A DNA stretch of 64,000 nucleotides from Taiwanofungus camphoratus (taxonomy: Eukaryota; Basidiomycota; Agaricomycetes; Polyporales; Taiwanofungaceae): NCBI GenBank assembly GCA_003999685.1, contig CP021226.1:1612001-1676000 (forward strand), read 5' to 3'. The position numbers and the translations under genes are program-made. This document shows positions 49,115 to 61,916 of this stretch, in pieces (the first letter of the stretch is position 1; every line of letters begins with the position of its first letter). The notes below the pieces were generated by a model that searched no databases, was not told the DNA's origin, and worked only from the letters and a program-made list of their open reading frames with translations.

Positions 49115-50940
49115 TCACTGTTTACTTTTATGTTTCTCCTTTTTCTCCTTTTTCTCTTTCTTCGACAGTTCCTCTCCCTGTCATCATTGCTGTCAGTGAA
49201 AAGAGACCTGTCCAGCACATCAGCCAAACTTACCTCAATGCCTGACTTTTCCTTCCTTTCCTTTTTCTTTTCCCTCTTCAACGCCTTCTTCTCTTCTTTT
49301 GAGAGCTTCTGCCTCTTGACTGGCATCCCCTCGTCAACATCCATGTCATCGTCATCGTCACTGCTCTTCCGCTTCTTTTTCCGCTCCTTGTCCTTCTTTG
49401 GAGTTGGTTCAATGAGAGGCAGTGCGGGCTCGTCCGCCATCTCCTCGTCTTCATTTTCATCGTCATCGAGAGCAAGCTGAGCCAGCACCTTGCGAATTGC
49501 ATCTGCGTTCTTCGATGGTGGTTGACCCGTCTCAAAGAAACTGAGACGCTCTTCGACCTGTTGCCGAAGGGCTTCGCCAAACATAGGAGAAGGTTTGTCT
49601 AAGGGCAACAAATCAACGCAAGACATTGAGTCGTAGTCATATCCTATTAATGGCCCGACGCACCAGAATAACAGTCTATCCGTGATGCTATTGAGCACTT
49701 ATTCGCGAGGAATCGCGAGATACGGCCCTTATGTTTTAGGCCTGCCCGCCCGATGAACGATGAATGATAGATGAGACCGTACTAACACACCAATCCGTTA
49801 ACATGCGGGTTGGCGTACATTATGAGTACAACATACTTTCGGTGTGTTCCCTTTTGTCTTCAGTGCTCGAAACAGCGCTTTCTCTGCTCCAAGAATCTGC
49901 ACGGTGCTCGCCGGGTACTTACTCAGATTTGTCAAGCTCCCAGCATGGCTGATCAAGCGTGCGCCGATCCTTTCGCCCAGTAACGCCGTCAGACTGGGTG
50001 CGACAAGATTCATCTTCTCCGCAAGATAAGACATGAGCGACTTGCGGTAGTCGGCGATAGACACAACCCGCGTTGCGAATGCGTTAATATTAAGCATGTC
50101 AATGTCTGATAGTGACGCGCCCATGGAGCCCTTGGCCGCGTCTAGCACATTCTGCGCGCGCGTCATGTCATCATCCAGAATTGCGGCGAGGTCGGGAAGC
50201 TTCTCCTCGGTCAAGGTCTCCTTGGCGCCGAGGAACTGTGCTACCTGCGCATACTGGTAGTTGTCTGGCACGATCCTCACAAGCTCAGGAAAGTGGTAGC
50301 CGTACCACTCCCGTATCCGCATGGAGAACAGGTTGACGTCCTTGTCAAGCTGGTCGAGAAGTGCAATGGCCTGGATGATCATGTTGTCTATCCGGTTCAC
50401 ATTGAATTTGAGCTTGGCACGGGAGTATGAGTGGCCGAGACCGAGTTGGGCTTTCGTAAGGTCGTCTGCCTGCAAACCCTTGAGTAGCTTGGGTGCATGT
50501 TGACGGATGCCGCGGATAATGTCCTTGGAAGTGTCCGAAGAGTCGCATTCGATGCCGAGAACAGATTTAATGGATGCGCTAAGGACACCGTCCCATACAG
50601 CAAGCGTGACGGACGACTTCTTCGACGGTTTTGACAAATTGAGTTCGAGTAGTGACTTCAGATGGTCATTGAGGATACCTGTGGAGTGGCACGAAGTTCA
50701 AGCCGCAAAGCATAGAACGGAATAAGCGGGCTCACCTTCTGATATATCATTTGCGTTTTCCAGAGCATGTGCAGCGCTCTTGAACGGTGAAAAGCTGATC
50801 AGAGTGACCATTTTTCCAAATTTCGCCAGGTCATCAAGTGACTCTTGGACAGCCTTGGTCATGGCACCAACGCTCTCCTTCAGCTTGACCTCGAATATCG
50901 CATAACCAGATGCAGACTCGAATAATGCATGAGTAGCCAT
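49115..50940 (-). CDS. NOP56: Nucleolar box C/D snoRNP protein Nop56
   Basis: Core scaffold of box C/D snoRNPs that guide 2'-O-methylation of rRNA in the nucleolus. ATG 50940 ([20 protein letters not shown]); the open frame upstream is probably leader. Then [20 protein letters not shown], an intron, [40 protein letters not shown], the NOSIC region [20 protein letters not shown] and [20 protein letters not shown], and the Nop domain ([20 protein letters not shown] then [20 protein letters not shown]). The exon near 49660-49780 gives [20 protein letters not shown]. The tail is acidic then Lys-rich and its last exon, reached from a GTAAGT donor, encodes [20 protein letters not shown] with the stop at 49115. 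[13 protein letters not shown] and the KKE/KKD tail separate it from Nop58. Confidence 0.93.
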
Positions 50941-51455
50941 GGCTAAGTACGCCGTCGCTACCAAACAATGGGAACGACAGCCAGGAGAACTTTTGACTTC
51001 TGCAGAATCTGCACCTGCTACATCACGTGAAATATCTCTAAGTACTCGATCGGCGAGAGTTGCTCGCAGCTTCAGAACCTCAACGTTCACCATTGAAGTC
51101 CTCGTTCGTCAGGTCTTCAGGCCCAAGAGCCCCCTGTGGACCCAAGATACCATCTATGTCTTTGTATAAAATAACCCGAAGCTAGGCAAACCACTGCTAA
51201 TGGGCGCTGTACGCTGTACCCCTTCACCGGGTTGGAGCGTATACTTCGAAGATGCAACATTAGTATCAAAATCGACAGCATGTAGGCACCGCCGGAAGTC
51301 CGGGAAGATCAACTGTAACAGCTGCTCAGATGCTGCGGTGGCATGATATCGCTACTTCAGGACACTGGCTGAATCAAGGTGCGTTAAATCAACCTTGATT
51401 TACCCTGTCCCATCTGATGGTATTCAGGAACATGTTAGGAAGGTTTTACGCTCTA
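50941..51455. other. NOP56 upstream region
   Basis: Promoter/leader of NOP56. A short inverted pair (AATCAAGGTGCGTTAAATC / AACCTTGATTTA) lies near 51372-51403. No gene. Confidence 0.45.
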
Positions 51456-51610
51456 ATGTTCCGAGTAAAACTACTTTGTTTTTGACAAGGTGATTATTGA
51501 CAAATTTGACATAGTCAAAAGCATGTAAGGCATGCCAATAACTGGCCTAGTTATCGCCTTGACATGTTTTAAACTGTCAAAATCCTTGCCATGAGTTTTA
51601 CCCGGAACAG
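51456..51610. mobile_element. MITE-like element flanked by TA, about 155 bp
   Basis: TGTTCCGAGTAAAACT (51457-51472) and the reverse complement of 51594-51609 (TGTTCCGGGTAAAACT) differ at one base. Inside them, the arms still resemble each other (TTTTTGACAAGG against ATTTTGACAG). TA occurs just outside both borders (51454-51455 and 51611-51612), as expected for a TA-inserting Tc1/mariner-type MITE. No coding capacity. Confidence 0.6.
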
Positions 51611-54156
51611 TACTGTGCTGGATTCCTATTCATGAAGGTCTCTCTAGTTTTCTGGTCAACCGCAGCCACAATCGATTCACCCGGAACAAATCTGGTATTC
51701 AACTTGCCCGAGACGTTCTACGCAGGTTCCCGCAATCACTGAATGCCCTGAAAATTATGTTGACGCGATGTTTGCAGATTTCTACCAATGGCAACGACAG
51801 CCTCTGGTTCTTCTTTCGGAAATGGCCTTGATGCATGGAAGCCTAGTCTTACAGAACCTCACAGCCATTCTGTCGGCATCTTACGAAAACAAAGTTTACC
51901 TCCGTAAGCAACGTTATGGTCCTTTCGCTCTTAGTCCCTGCTTTGTCACAGTACATGCGGGCGACGTGAGCGGTCTGTGTGTGCACCTACTTCCATTCAG
52001 TGTTATCCGAAACAGTGTAGATAATACCCTCTGTTTGCCAACCAGTGCCAGAACTGGTCCTCTAATCTTCTGGCATATTCTTCGAGTATCTCTACCGGTG
52101 TTTTTTCCCCCTTTCTTTCTCATTGGTTTCATGAAATAGCCATCTCAGTACCTCTGTGGCACCATCTCACATCATTGATTGTGCACTGAGTAGCCATACA
52201 TGGCCCCCAGGCTGTCCCTTGGGCACATATCGCTCGTTCAATGCATCTTTCGCTTCTGATCAGTCCAACTTTGTTCCTGTTATTGGCGCTGACACCTGTG
52301 GCGTCTTCACCGTTGCCAAACAAGATGGCTAGATTTGGACTAATTCCAGCGCCTCAATCAATGGCTGAATCGAATGATCAACATGTCAGCCAATGTATAC
52401 TGGATTCTGAGGCACTATTCACTCACACCTAGGGAGTGCTGCCACAACGCCACACGTAGAATCGCAGTGACGTTTGACCGGAGTTGCCGAAAGACAACGG
52501 TGTGCCCTGGAGACCACTTTGTCCACTCTGGCGCGTCCAGACTCTCGGGCCATCCCTTGTAGATATCCAGGACAATGCGTCGGCTGGATTCACAGACGTG
52601 TGAGCCTGCAGAGCGCAGGGGGCTCACAATTGTCAAATTCAAGGCGTATGTGTCGGGCTCGCTGAAGTTGCTATCGGTCTCTTCTGCCTAACGCGGCATG
52701 CAACTTTGAACTTCGCGAATTTCCAGAAAGACCACTACTGACTCACTTCGCTGCACTGCATTTGAACGATGCACCGGACCTCATCCGCGTTAAGCGGGCA
52801 GCGGGAGGCCCGCACCGCCAGTATGGGCGATGTTTGCGGTTATCCAGACATCAATAGGACCGGGCAAGCCCAGAACATCTCTTCGATATTTAGCGCGCGC
52901 CTCCTCGTCTGAGACCCGACGAGGAAGTGGTCGATGCGTTCTGCCCCCGGGTCTTGCGATGTCGGGCATGCTTGTAGTTCAATGTCTGCGAACAGGTCTC
53001 CAACCTCCATAGGTCTGTCGTATAATCTAAGTTCATCTTGCAGCGGCTGATGAATAACATCGGCAAGTATCAGTTCGATCCTAGGATTCAACAATTTCAG
53101 CTGCCTCAAGGCGACAACTTATGTGATGGAAAAGGCAAGGGAAGCAGATGGACCTGCCTTTTCAAGCGTGGCCCACGATACCGGTACTTTTATGATATTT
53201 AGATTCGTTCGCAGACACGGTACGCTCAAAGATTTATTACGAAGGAAGCATATGCTTGTTTCCAGCGGGTGGAGAGGACTACCTCGAACGGGCAACTGCG
53301 GGAGACTGCATATGCGGCAGTTCACTGATGTGGTTGAGCGGTGAGCCACACCGCCGACTCGCACGGAAGCAGGCGTCAGCTTACCGTTCCACGACTTCTT
53401 CCCGTGGTCAGCGGCGGAAAAAGACTTTTTTAGATCTGCATCGATGTTACTGCTTAGTTCCGTACAAGGCAGGAGGCCGACACTGAGCTGTATGTTGGCT
53501 GGGCATATGATAGAACCACATAAGTCACTTGTGTACACCGCATGTCCTGCCTGCCGTGCGGAAGGATCATGGCAGCTACATAAGGACACCTGACCAGTTC
53601 GATAAGACTCTGAGGACGTCTGCCCATGTCCGCTCCAAGCTGTCGAGTGTAGTATAGATATTACAGAAAGCTGGAGGAGTCTGTACTATCGAAGTGGACC
53701 TACAACGGTCAACAGGCGGTCAACAGAATCCAACAAAGTCGCGTACACGTGACACATAAATGCGCTGAATTGAGATCTGCCACCCGATCTCGTGGGCTGG
53801 AGCAGAGACCGCCATGAGCTGCCTCGTGTTCTACGCGAGGGAGAGTGGGACACCCCGCAATCTCCCTTGCTCAGTCCTCTCACTCGACTGGCAAGCGCTA
53901 GTGTGAGGGCCTCTCGGTCCATATCTGCTCGGGGAGCTCGACTGCGGGGCCCTGACCCTCTGCGAGGAACGACTCAGGCGTACGATACGATACTGCCACG
54001 ACTCTGCCACGACCACGTATGGACATATCTCCTCTGCTAATCTCTATCTGGCGCTGACTTGAGGCTCTGTGCAGCCATCTCAGATTTATATAATCGTTAC
54101 CCCCGTCCTCTTCACCCCACGGTCTATCGAGAGCATTCATTTACGTCCGTCACGAT
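51611..54156. other. Gene-poor region with possible gene fragments
   Basis: No gene I can assemble. On the minus strand, 52430-52640 reads ESSRRIVLDIYKGWPESLDA and EWTKWSPGHTVVFRQLRSNV, and 52840-53109 reads LRQLKLLNPRIELILADVIH, both protein-like but with no recognised family and no splice model joining them. A 123-codon plus-strand frame at 51768-52139 is hydrophobic near its end but lacks support. See findings. Confidence 0.4.
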
Positions 54157-55244
54157 ATGTTCAAGAAGTTCCTGGGCCTCGATTCCACGCCCTCAACACC
54201 GAGGATCGGCAGAATAGAGCTGCCTGACGTGGGGGGAGAGGATGCGGGTGTCTGGTACGTTTCAACGCCAGAGACGTCTAAGACGATCACGCAGAACTGG
54301 CCTTCTGAAAGCGAGGGCCCATCTTCACCACGATCACCACTGTCACCCTGGCGCAGGGCATCCACTCCTCAGCCCGATAACCTGAGGCCTTGGCATAGGA
54401 GCTCTACGCCACAGCCAACATCGCCAAGCCCTGTATGTGGTGTTCCGACATCCCGGTCCGATAGCTTGAAGGCTACCAGAAGGTTCTCCGCACCCAAGGT
54501 TGAACGCAAGCTGAGCCAAAGCAGTAGATCCTCTACACCACAACCAGGATCATCAAGAGCGACAGAGAGGGCATCGTCACCCGACGTTGCTAAACCTCCT
54601 TTGAAGGGAATTTTGAAACGACGTACGTTCGAGTCAGCTGTACGTCCTGCAGGTGATCCGCTAACGGGTCATTCATTGTAGCACCCCTACCTCAGCCAGT
54701 CACCCTTCATTGGCAACTGCTCCCACATGATCCTTCAAGGTCGAAGAAGTTAATCTACTTCGACGTTGCGCAAGATGTCTCGTTCATCCGCGACCACTCC
54801 AACATGCCTCCCCTCGCCTTGAAGGCATCGGACATGGAGAAGCCCGCTGCAGAAATCCCGCTGAACGAAATGTCTATCCGATGCACACAGCTTCCGCACT
54901 GGGACATTCATGTCTCTCGCTCGGGCCCTAGTGGTGTCAGATGCTTGGACGTCTACCGTGCGATATTTGAGACGTTCCATCCCCCGCTAACAGATGCGGA
55001 ACGTGAGCTCTATCTACCAGCGGAACGTCGCACTAGATGTGAAGAACAGTTTCGCAAGCGATGCAAGGCATCGCCCGGTCTGTATGACTATGAGCTCCGA
55101 TTGGGTATGCGCCGAGTTGACTTACTGGAAGGGCGGACGATCTTCATGGGCTTGAGGCGACCGATGGACACAGACGACAAACCTGATAGGTACTGGGTGT
55201 TGGAGCTCGGACTTCCGAAGGCTTCCCGCCGTGGTCGTGGCTGA
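54157..55244 (+). CDS. DUF6699 family protein
   Basis: Agaricomycete family of unknown function. ATG 54157 (MFKKFLGLDSTPSTPRIGRI). The N-terminal 150 residues are Ser/Pro/Arg-rich and contain three STPQP repeats with basic flanks (RRASTPQPDN, HRSSTPQPTS, RSSTPQPGS), possible phosphorylation sites. One intron (GTACGT donor after codon FESA, branch-like CTAAC, acceptor CCTCAG, 56 nt) leads to the folded part: PVTLHWQLLPHDPSRSKKLI, FDVAQDVSFIRDHSNM, LPHWDIHVSRSGPSGVRCLD and VYRAIFETFHPPLTDAER, matching the DUF6699 pattern (Asp in 'FDV', 'W-I-V', 'V-DV---I---L--P-T--E'). Stop at 55244. The gene seems intact. Confidence 0.8.
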
Positions 55245-58200
55245 CGGCATGCATGCGTTTCGCAGACATACTATATTTCATAACCCCTGTTATGGTCAGT
55301 CTATCAGTCCGGTACACGAGGCATCAGGGCATCTGACCTAGCTTTGCCGCCCAAGCTGGATCCTAATACTCATGTTTGATCTTAACACTCATTTCTCCTG
55401 CACCCCCCTTCGCGATTCCGACAGCCCCATTTCATGCTCTACCCCATCTCCGTGTCCGACAACCACACTCACCTCTTTCTCACGTCCTCTGTGCGTCTGC
55501 ATATTACAGATTGACCTTCACAGGCTGACAACACCAACGCCTCACTCGGACCTGTTGTACATTACCACTTATTCACTCCCACTCCTTGTATAGTCAGGTA
55601 GCGAACATGTCGATGTAGTCTCCATGACACGCGGGAAATGTCAGCAACAAGCTTTCTGAAACTGCGTCGAACTATTCGATACTACGGCACTCTGGCGTGG
55701 TAGACCTCCAGGAGCAGGTGTTGTGTGCGTCTCTGACCTGGGAAGCAAGTAGTATAGTGCAATGAAGCAGTAAAAAGGGTGCCAGTCACCCACGAGGAGT
55801 CTGACTCTCAATATTGAGGAGCCAGTATTGATGAGAATGTGATGACACAAGCCTCATGACCTTTGCCGAGACAGGGTCAGCGACTAGAAGTCAAGGGGTG
55901 AACATTAGTACAGGAATACATTTGATAGCAATCTTCGTATTGGCATAGGTGTATCGAAGACGTCAGTGTTACAATCCGTGAGGACCGAGCATGACGACGG
56001 TCAACACCCGCAAGCTTCAAATGGAGTCGTGAGCCCTCTTGCGAGATAATCTGATGAGACTAAACATGCACTAAGTTGTTGAGACGTGTCCTTGGTTCGG
56101 CATGCTGGGCAATGTCCAGCCAAAATTCTAAGGCATAAGCAGCTACTAATTATGAGTATCAATGCAAAGTGTGCTCATCTTGGAGGTAAAGCCTTTCAGA
56201 AGTAGGATATGGACGGTGGCCGAAAGTGTGATGACGTCCTCACACTGATGTCAAATTTCAGACTCGAGACTGAACCCTTCTGTCTCCAAATAATTTTGAG
56301 TATCGACAGACGAAGACAGATCCGGATTTGGAGAACCATAGTATTATCGAAGTAAAGGCGAGACTTGAGATGAAAGCTGCATACCTGAATCAGCGACTTG
56401 AAGTCGAACCAACGGAAAACACGGTCACGTGGAATACGCGTAAGTCACGCGCTAGCCTTGCCCGCTCAAGGGTGTCTCATTCTTGTCAGACATTCTCGAA
56501 CCTCTCTCATCATGAAGCGTAGCGTATGTAAGACGATAGTGTTTTGTTTCCAGTCATGAGATAGAGTGAGCGAAATGAAATTGAAGCACTTCATGGTACG
56601 CACTACGTTGGCTGATCCTAATTGACAATCATTTCACGTTGTATCTGCATGGACCTTCCCGCTGGCTTTTAGCCGTCCGTCTGTGAGACAGCTCGGTATG
56701 TGTCCTCATAGATGTGACATCTTCAGGTTTTAGTATTGGACTACTGACTAAGAGATACATAGACAGAAGTCTTTGAACTTCAGGCTTTGATGCGAGCTTT
56801 ATACGTCAATCGACGCTACAGTGGTGAGCACCCACCGCGGCCAAGATGGCATACTGATAGCGCTTGATATACACGCTCGGTCAGACTAGCCACCGTGACT
56901 CAATCGCGGGCCCCACCTCTAGAAAGTCTTTGACGGGCTTTGATAGTCAAGAATGACCAGTGCCAGAGTACAAAAAGGGAAAAGAGACACATCTGCGAGG
57001 TAGAACCTTAGAAGATACTCAGGTGAAAGGAAATGCGTAGTAAATGTCAATTTTAATACCCGAACAGATCCTGAAAAAAACAATTCTCAGATGGTGGAAG
57101 CCAAAGAACTGAAGCAATCCACCAATTGTGTCTTCCAAAGGCAAATCCACAAGGATCTTGCTCTGGCTTGTTATTTCTTGTGCAGACGTACCTGCATGTA
57201 TCAGACTTGAATCGGTCGAAGTGCTATGCAGATGTACGAAAGAAATCACTGCTCGAGACTGACAGAAATGACAGGCTTCCTCCTTTTTCAGATCATAGGC
57301 GAGGGTGCTATAGAGGTCCTTCACCGGAGCACTATTTCACCCCCAGGTTGTCATACAGGTGCTTCACGCTCAGAAAGTGCTTTCGGATTTTAAGCATCTC
57401 CCGCTAATTCATACAAGACGATGTCTATGCAGGCGATATCCAGAAAGGTACTACTGTTCTTACAAGCATATGTTGATTGACTTTGGATTTTCACCATATG
57501 ATGTTGTATATATCAGCGACATCCTGGCAGGCAAGTTTTTCATGATCTCAAGAAGACACCGTGTACTGAATAGTACGTTTCCCGGGTGCAATGAAGTTTT
57601 CGTATGTATTACAACTCCCACCAGAGACTGGGTTCGGGTGCATCTATGTACTGAATGTAGTTATCCCCATGGAGTGAAATGGGTGCTTCTTCAACAGTGA
57701 CAGTGTCGTGAGAGGTACAATTGAACCCGCTCCCAGGCAAAGCTCATCAGGCCAACGTAAACTTACAGAGGCAATACTGGCGTGCGACCATCTGTGCCCT
57801 GATATATTTAATGCAATACTTCATTCGCATCCTTCAGTCCTTCGTCTTCCTCTTCCGAGCAGCTCCTGGCGGCCATTTTGGAGACTATCTCACTTATCAG
57901 AGACAACATCGTACCACAATTGATGCAGGTCGAACGACGCAGTAAACATTGTGGGAAAAACATCAAAAAGGAGAGCTTCAGGAACAAGAGCTAACGAGAC
58001 TCTGTGTCATTTGATTGCGTTGTCGACAACATTGACTGTAGGGTCTGCTTCTCGGGCAGCATGCCTGTATATCAGCGCTCCGACTGTCCTGCAGAATCAA
58101 TGTCATGTTCCAACACTGTGACAACACCTGTGCAGTTCCTGAGGAAGATTGTCAGGTCGTTCGCGACATGAAATGGGAAGTCCTGATGAGATATAGCGAA

Positions 58201-59497
58201 GATAGCACCGAAGCTATTTGAGACCTGAAACCCACCTCGTTTTGTCGCCCCCTTGATAAACGTTTTCTACTCCTTTGAGCGGGGATAAACAAGAAAATCT
58301 TAGTGAGCGGCCATCCCACAGGACTGGAGGAAGAAACTCTGCACATCTGGTTTCGGTCAGGCATTTCAGGAAACAGACGACTGACCAGACGACCCTGCAT
58401 TCTGGAGTGACAGAATGGTTCATTAAATGATGATACGGATGGGAAGAAAATGCTGAAACAAAAAGCGCCGAATCAGTCACAACATGCCACTTAGGATTCT
58501 ACTAAACCGGGAATGACTCTAGTCTGAACTGAGAGGGCCCTTCACCTGGGAACATACAGAGCATTTCAGCGTGCGTGGAATTGCAAAAGTGTCTTTCCCA
58601 CCCTAAATGTGTTCTGCTCCACCCACAATGCACTATGCGAACTTCACTTGAATAGCAAGCCACTGCTCTAGCTCGTCAAGATGGTGCCAAAGCTTTGGTA
58701 TTCAGTCCGGTGGCATTCACTGGGTGAAAATGCAATTCAAAATTCATAACATAGACCCTTGATACTGCGGGATAACTTACAGCACATCTACATGGAGAAA
58801 AAGAGCCGGGGCATCTGTTCCCATGTAAGCAGTTGGTATACAAGCGTCATGCGGATTGGCGACTTGCTAGGCGCTTTGATAGCGGGATGAAGTAACCTCC
58901 GTCAGACTCGGATATACCAGCGAACCAACCCTGGTAAAAAAAACGGGTTCTCATACATAGAGGGATGGGTCGAACGAGAAGAAAAGGAATAAGGTACTTC
59001 CTACTTCATGAATCTAGCATAGCATACATACCACGTTGGTACATTCAATCGACTGCAGCCAGCTTCGTCCACGGTCTTACTGCCTCAAGAGGTCTAAGTG
59101 AAAGATTGTCATTCTGTTAGTTGAATACCTTCCCTGTCCATCGACGCTGAAGCTAAAGAATAACCGCATTTACTGACCGAGCAGCACCCGGGTGACCGCT
59201 GACGTGGAATGAATACTGAGCAAAGAAAGAAGATGGACTGCATTGCATTACTATGTGTACGTTCTTTAACATAAGTGAAATAGTCTGTTATACACTGCAA
59301 AATTGAATGAAAAATGAGCCACGATAGAGATGCGACATGTGCGAATCCGACAGCAAATCGAACAATATATAGCGTGCAATCGAGCTGTGATGGAATGAGT
59401 CTAAGCGAATAATAATGGATCAGTAAAAGAGAGGGAGAGGTAAACACACAACACTGACGATTGAAGATGCGACTAAGCAACGGAAAGAACAGCTTGC
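55245..59497. other. 4.2-kb stretch with no convincing gene
   Basis: All frames are short (under about 150 codons) and none shows a recognised motif or a good intron-exon chain. I saw no terminal repeats, tandem arrays or RNA gene. Base composition is similar to other intergenic parts. It is the longest gene-less space in the window. Confidence 0.5.
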
Positions 59498-61916
59498 TCA
59501 TGCAAGGACACACGCGCCGTCCTCCCAATCCATCTTGGAGACGGCACCCACAGCCCTGCACACAGGACACGACACCTCGACCTCCCCACCCTCCTTCTCT
59601 TCTTTCTTATCCTCTCCCCCCCACCCGGCGACACGTTCCGCGCTGACAAGACACGACGGGTGGAACATGTGCTCGCACACCCTTTCACCAGCGCCGGCCA
59701 GCGGGCGGATGTGGATCTGGCGCATGGCCGTCGGCTCGATTACAGGAGACGGATCCTCATCCGACGGACCGAGCCCGCAGCTCACGTCCCAGCATCGCAG
59801 ACCCAGCTCGCGCTCCCTTCTCTCGACGCGCTGCCGCAATGTCGGGCCTGGGGGCGCCGGGAGAGACCACTGCCGCTTCTCCGGTGGCCTTTGTGGGCGA
59901 GCAGTATTGGGGCTGACGTTGGGTATGCCCGGATGCGGAGGTACGGCGGTAGGGCTAGCACCATGGGCGTTTGCTTCTGGTTGAGGCTGCGGCACGGGCC
60001 CACCAGCACCAGTCGCGGCACGGCCGGCAGTGAAGAATCGCTCGAATAAGCCTCGCGCTGCTTGTTCATCGAGACGCATGTAGCCGGGAGGGACGGGACC
60101 TCCTGAAGCGGCAGCGCCAGGAGGCGCTGGACCGGCGAAAAAGACGCCGAAGTCGAAGGCGATCGCAGGTGACACCTGCGGACGGCCCTGGTTCTGCACT
60201 GGCGCCGTGTTCGTTAGAGGCTGATTATTGGGCACAGCCTGGGGGATAGGTTGGGGTTGCTGTGGCGGAACCGATTGTGTATCTGCTTGAGGTTGGAACG
60301 GAACACCGGCCGACGCCTGCGCCGGACCCTGAGCTTGAGCTTGAGTGCGTGGTGGCCTGCGCGCTCTCTGTGGCCTGTACGTCAACGAATCCGGGTCAAT
60401 ATCGAAGCGGCATGACGGACACGTTGTGCGGTGTGGCTTCGAGAACCAGGGCCGCAGACAGGACGTGTGAAAGACGTGCGAGCAGGGAAGGACAACAATT
60501 TTGGGAAGCTCTTCTTCCTGGCTGTTGTTCTCTGATGGCGAGTGAGAACGCCTGTCTGAAGAAGGGGTTGAAGATGCGGAACGAGGGACGTCTGACTCAG
60601 GCTCCATCGAAGCCTCTCGCGCAGCCGCAGCCGCAGCCGCAGCCGCATCCTCCTCAAATCCGCCTCCCTCGGACTCAAGCGACTCCCAACAAATTGAGCA
60701 CCCGGGTGAGTCGCCCTGCGCCGTGCCAGGACCACCGACCTTTTCCATCCTCTTCACTAGACCCATGGGTACCTCCTCGAGTCCACGAATGAGCCTGTCA
60801 GCACGCTCTAAGTCGTCATGTTCATCCTCGGGCATTCCGAATTGGAAGAATGGAAACCCGCCTGGGAAGCCGAAAGTGGCTCCGCCAACAGGAATGCCGA
60901 AGAACTGGGCCAAATTGGGCATGCCTTGTTGAGGTGGAGGCACACCTTCTCCCCCGCCCTGGTCCTGGGGTAGTGTGTTCTCCGCAAAGCCAGGAGGGGA
61001 GACAGGGATCTGGATAGAAAAGTTGAACATCGGCGGTGGTCCGTGACGATAGTCGTGATCATGGTTGTGGTCGTGGTCGTGGTTGTCGTGGTTGTGGTTA
61101 TGGTCATCTTGCCCTGGCGGACCGCCTTCAGCGCCATGAGTAGGAGGTGGTGGTGGAGGGGGACCGGGGAAGAAGTCAAATGTGTACATTACTCTGCTGT
61201 AGAGCGGCGGAGGCTGATCATGAGGGGCATTCCGGTTGCCGTCTGCATTGTGCGGCGGCGGAACGTCTGCTGGTACCTCGTCGTCGCGATCAGGCGAGTG
61301 TATCCGTTGACGATTTGTCTCACGAAGATCCTCGTGGTTATCCCCATCGTCAACTCTGGCTCGTCGCGAGCTGCGTGCTGTTGTGGATGAAGCCGGTTCA
61401 GAGGACTCGGATGGTTGATGACGTGGTTCCTCGTCTGGATTCATCGTCATCTCAATGTCGTGCATGTCGACATCACTGTTGGAATCTGAAGCAGCCCAGA
61501 GAGAAGGCATGGAACCATCGGATTCGTAACCACTTGACTCGATATACGGTTCATCCTGCGAAGTGCTCGTAGGAGGAGCCGCAGGTGACACATCTTGACC
61601 GGGAGGCTGGACCATCAAAATGAGTATATACTAATACGAGATGCTCAGAGAAAGAACCTACCGACTGTATACCGTCTGCAGGAGTCATTTCGCGATCTAT
61701 TATATCCTGCTGCCCAGGTGCGGGAGGATTAGGAATGGGTTCAAGGGGCGGCAAGTCAGCGAGATCTGGGTCGTCTCCTGGTAGACTGGGCTCATGATCA
61801 GGAGGAGGAGCTTGCTGATGCATGAGACCACGGACGATATTCTGAAAGATGTGACCAATTTGCGGATTAGCGTCTAGCAGATGCTGCATGAACCCGCCAG
61901 CGTGATTATTGTCCAT
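59498..61916 (-). CDS. RING-H2 finger protein (larger paralogue) with low-complexity repeats
   Basis: Putative E3 ubiquitin ligase. ATG 61916 begins MDNNHAGGFMQHLLDANPQI and GHIFQNIVRGLMHQ; an intron (GTAGGT to GTCCAG) joins to PPGQDVSPAAPPTS. Then an acidic stretch (YESDGSMPSLWAASDSNSDV) like that of the 17.5-kb paralogue, a Pro run and a His/Asp repeat (HNHDNHDHDHNHDHDYRHG, near 61045-61110). The pre-RING helix is ADRLIRGLEEVPMGLVKRME; the RING is GCSICWESLESEGG, LPCSHVFHTSCLRPWF and TTCPSCRFDIDPDSLTYR, C3H2C3. A poly-Ala run (60616-60650) sits inside the RING between the first and second cysteine pairs. The C-terminus has a second, degenerate RING-like block (CWDVSCGLG, VCEHMFHPSCLVS, SCPVCRAVG). 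About 760 residues. Confidence 0.85.

Noticed and set aside
60262-60792. 176-codon plus-strand frame over the larger RING gene
   Set aside because: Antisense to repeat-rich coding sequence with conserved RING residues; no support of its own.
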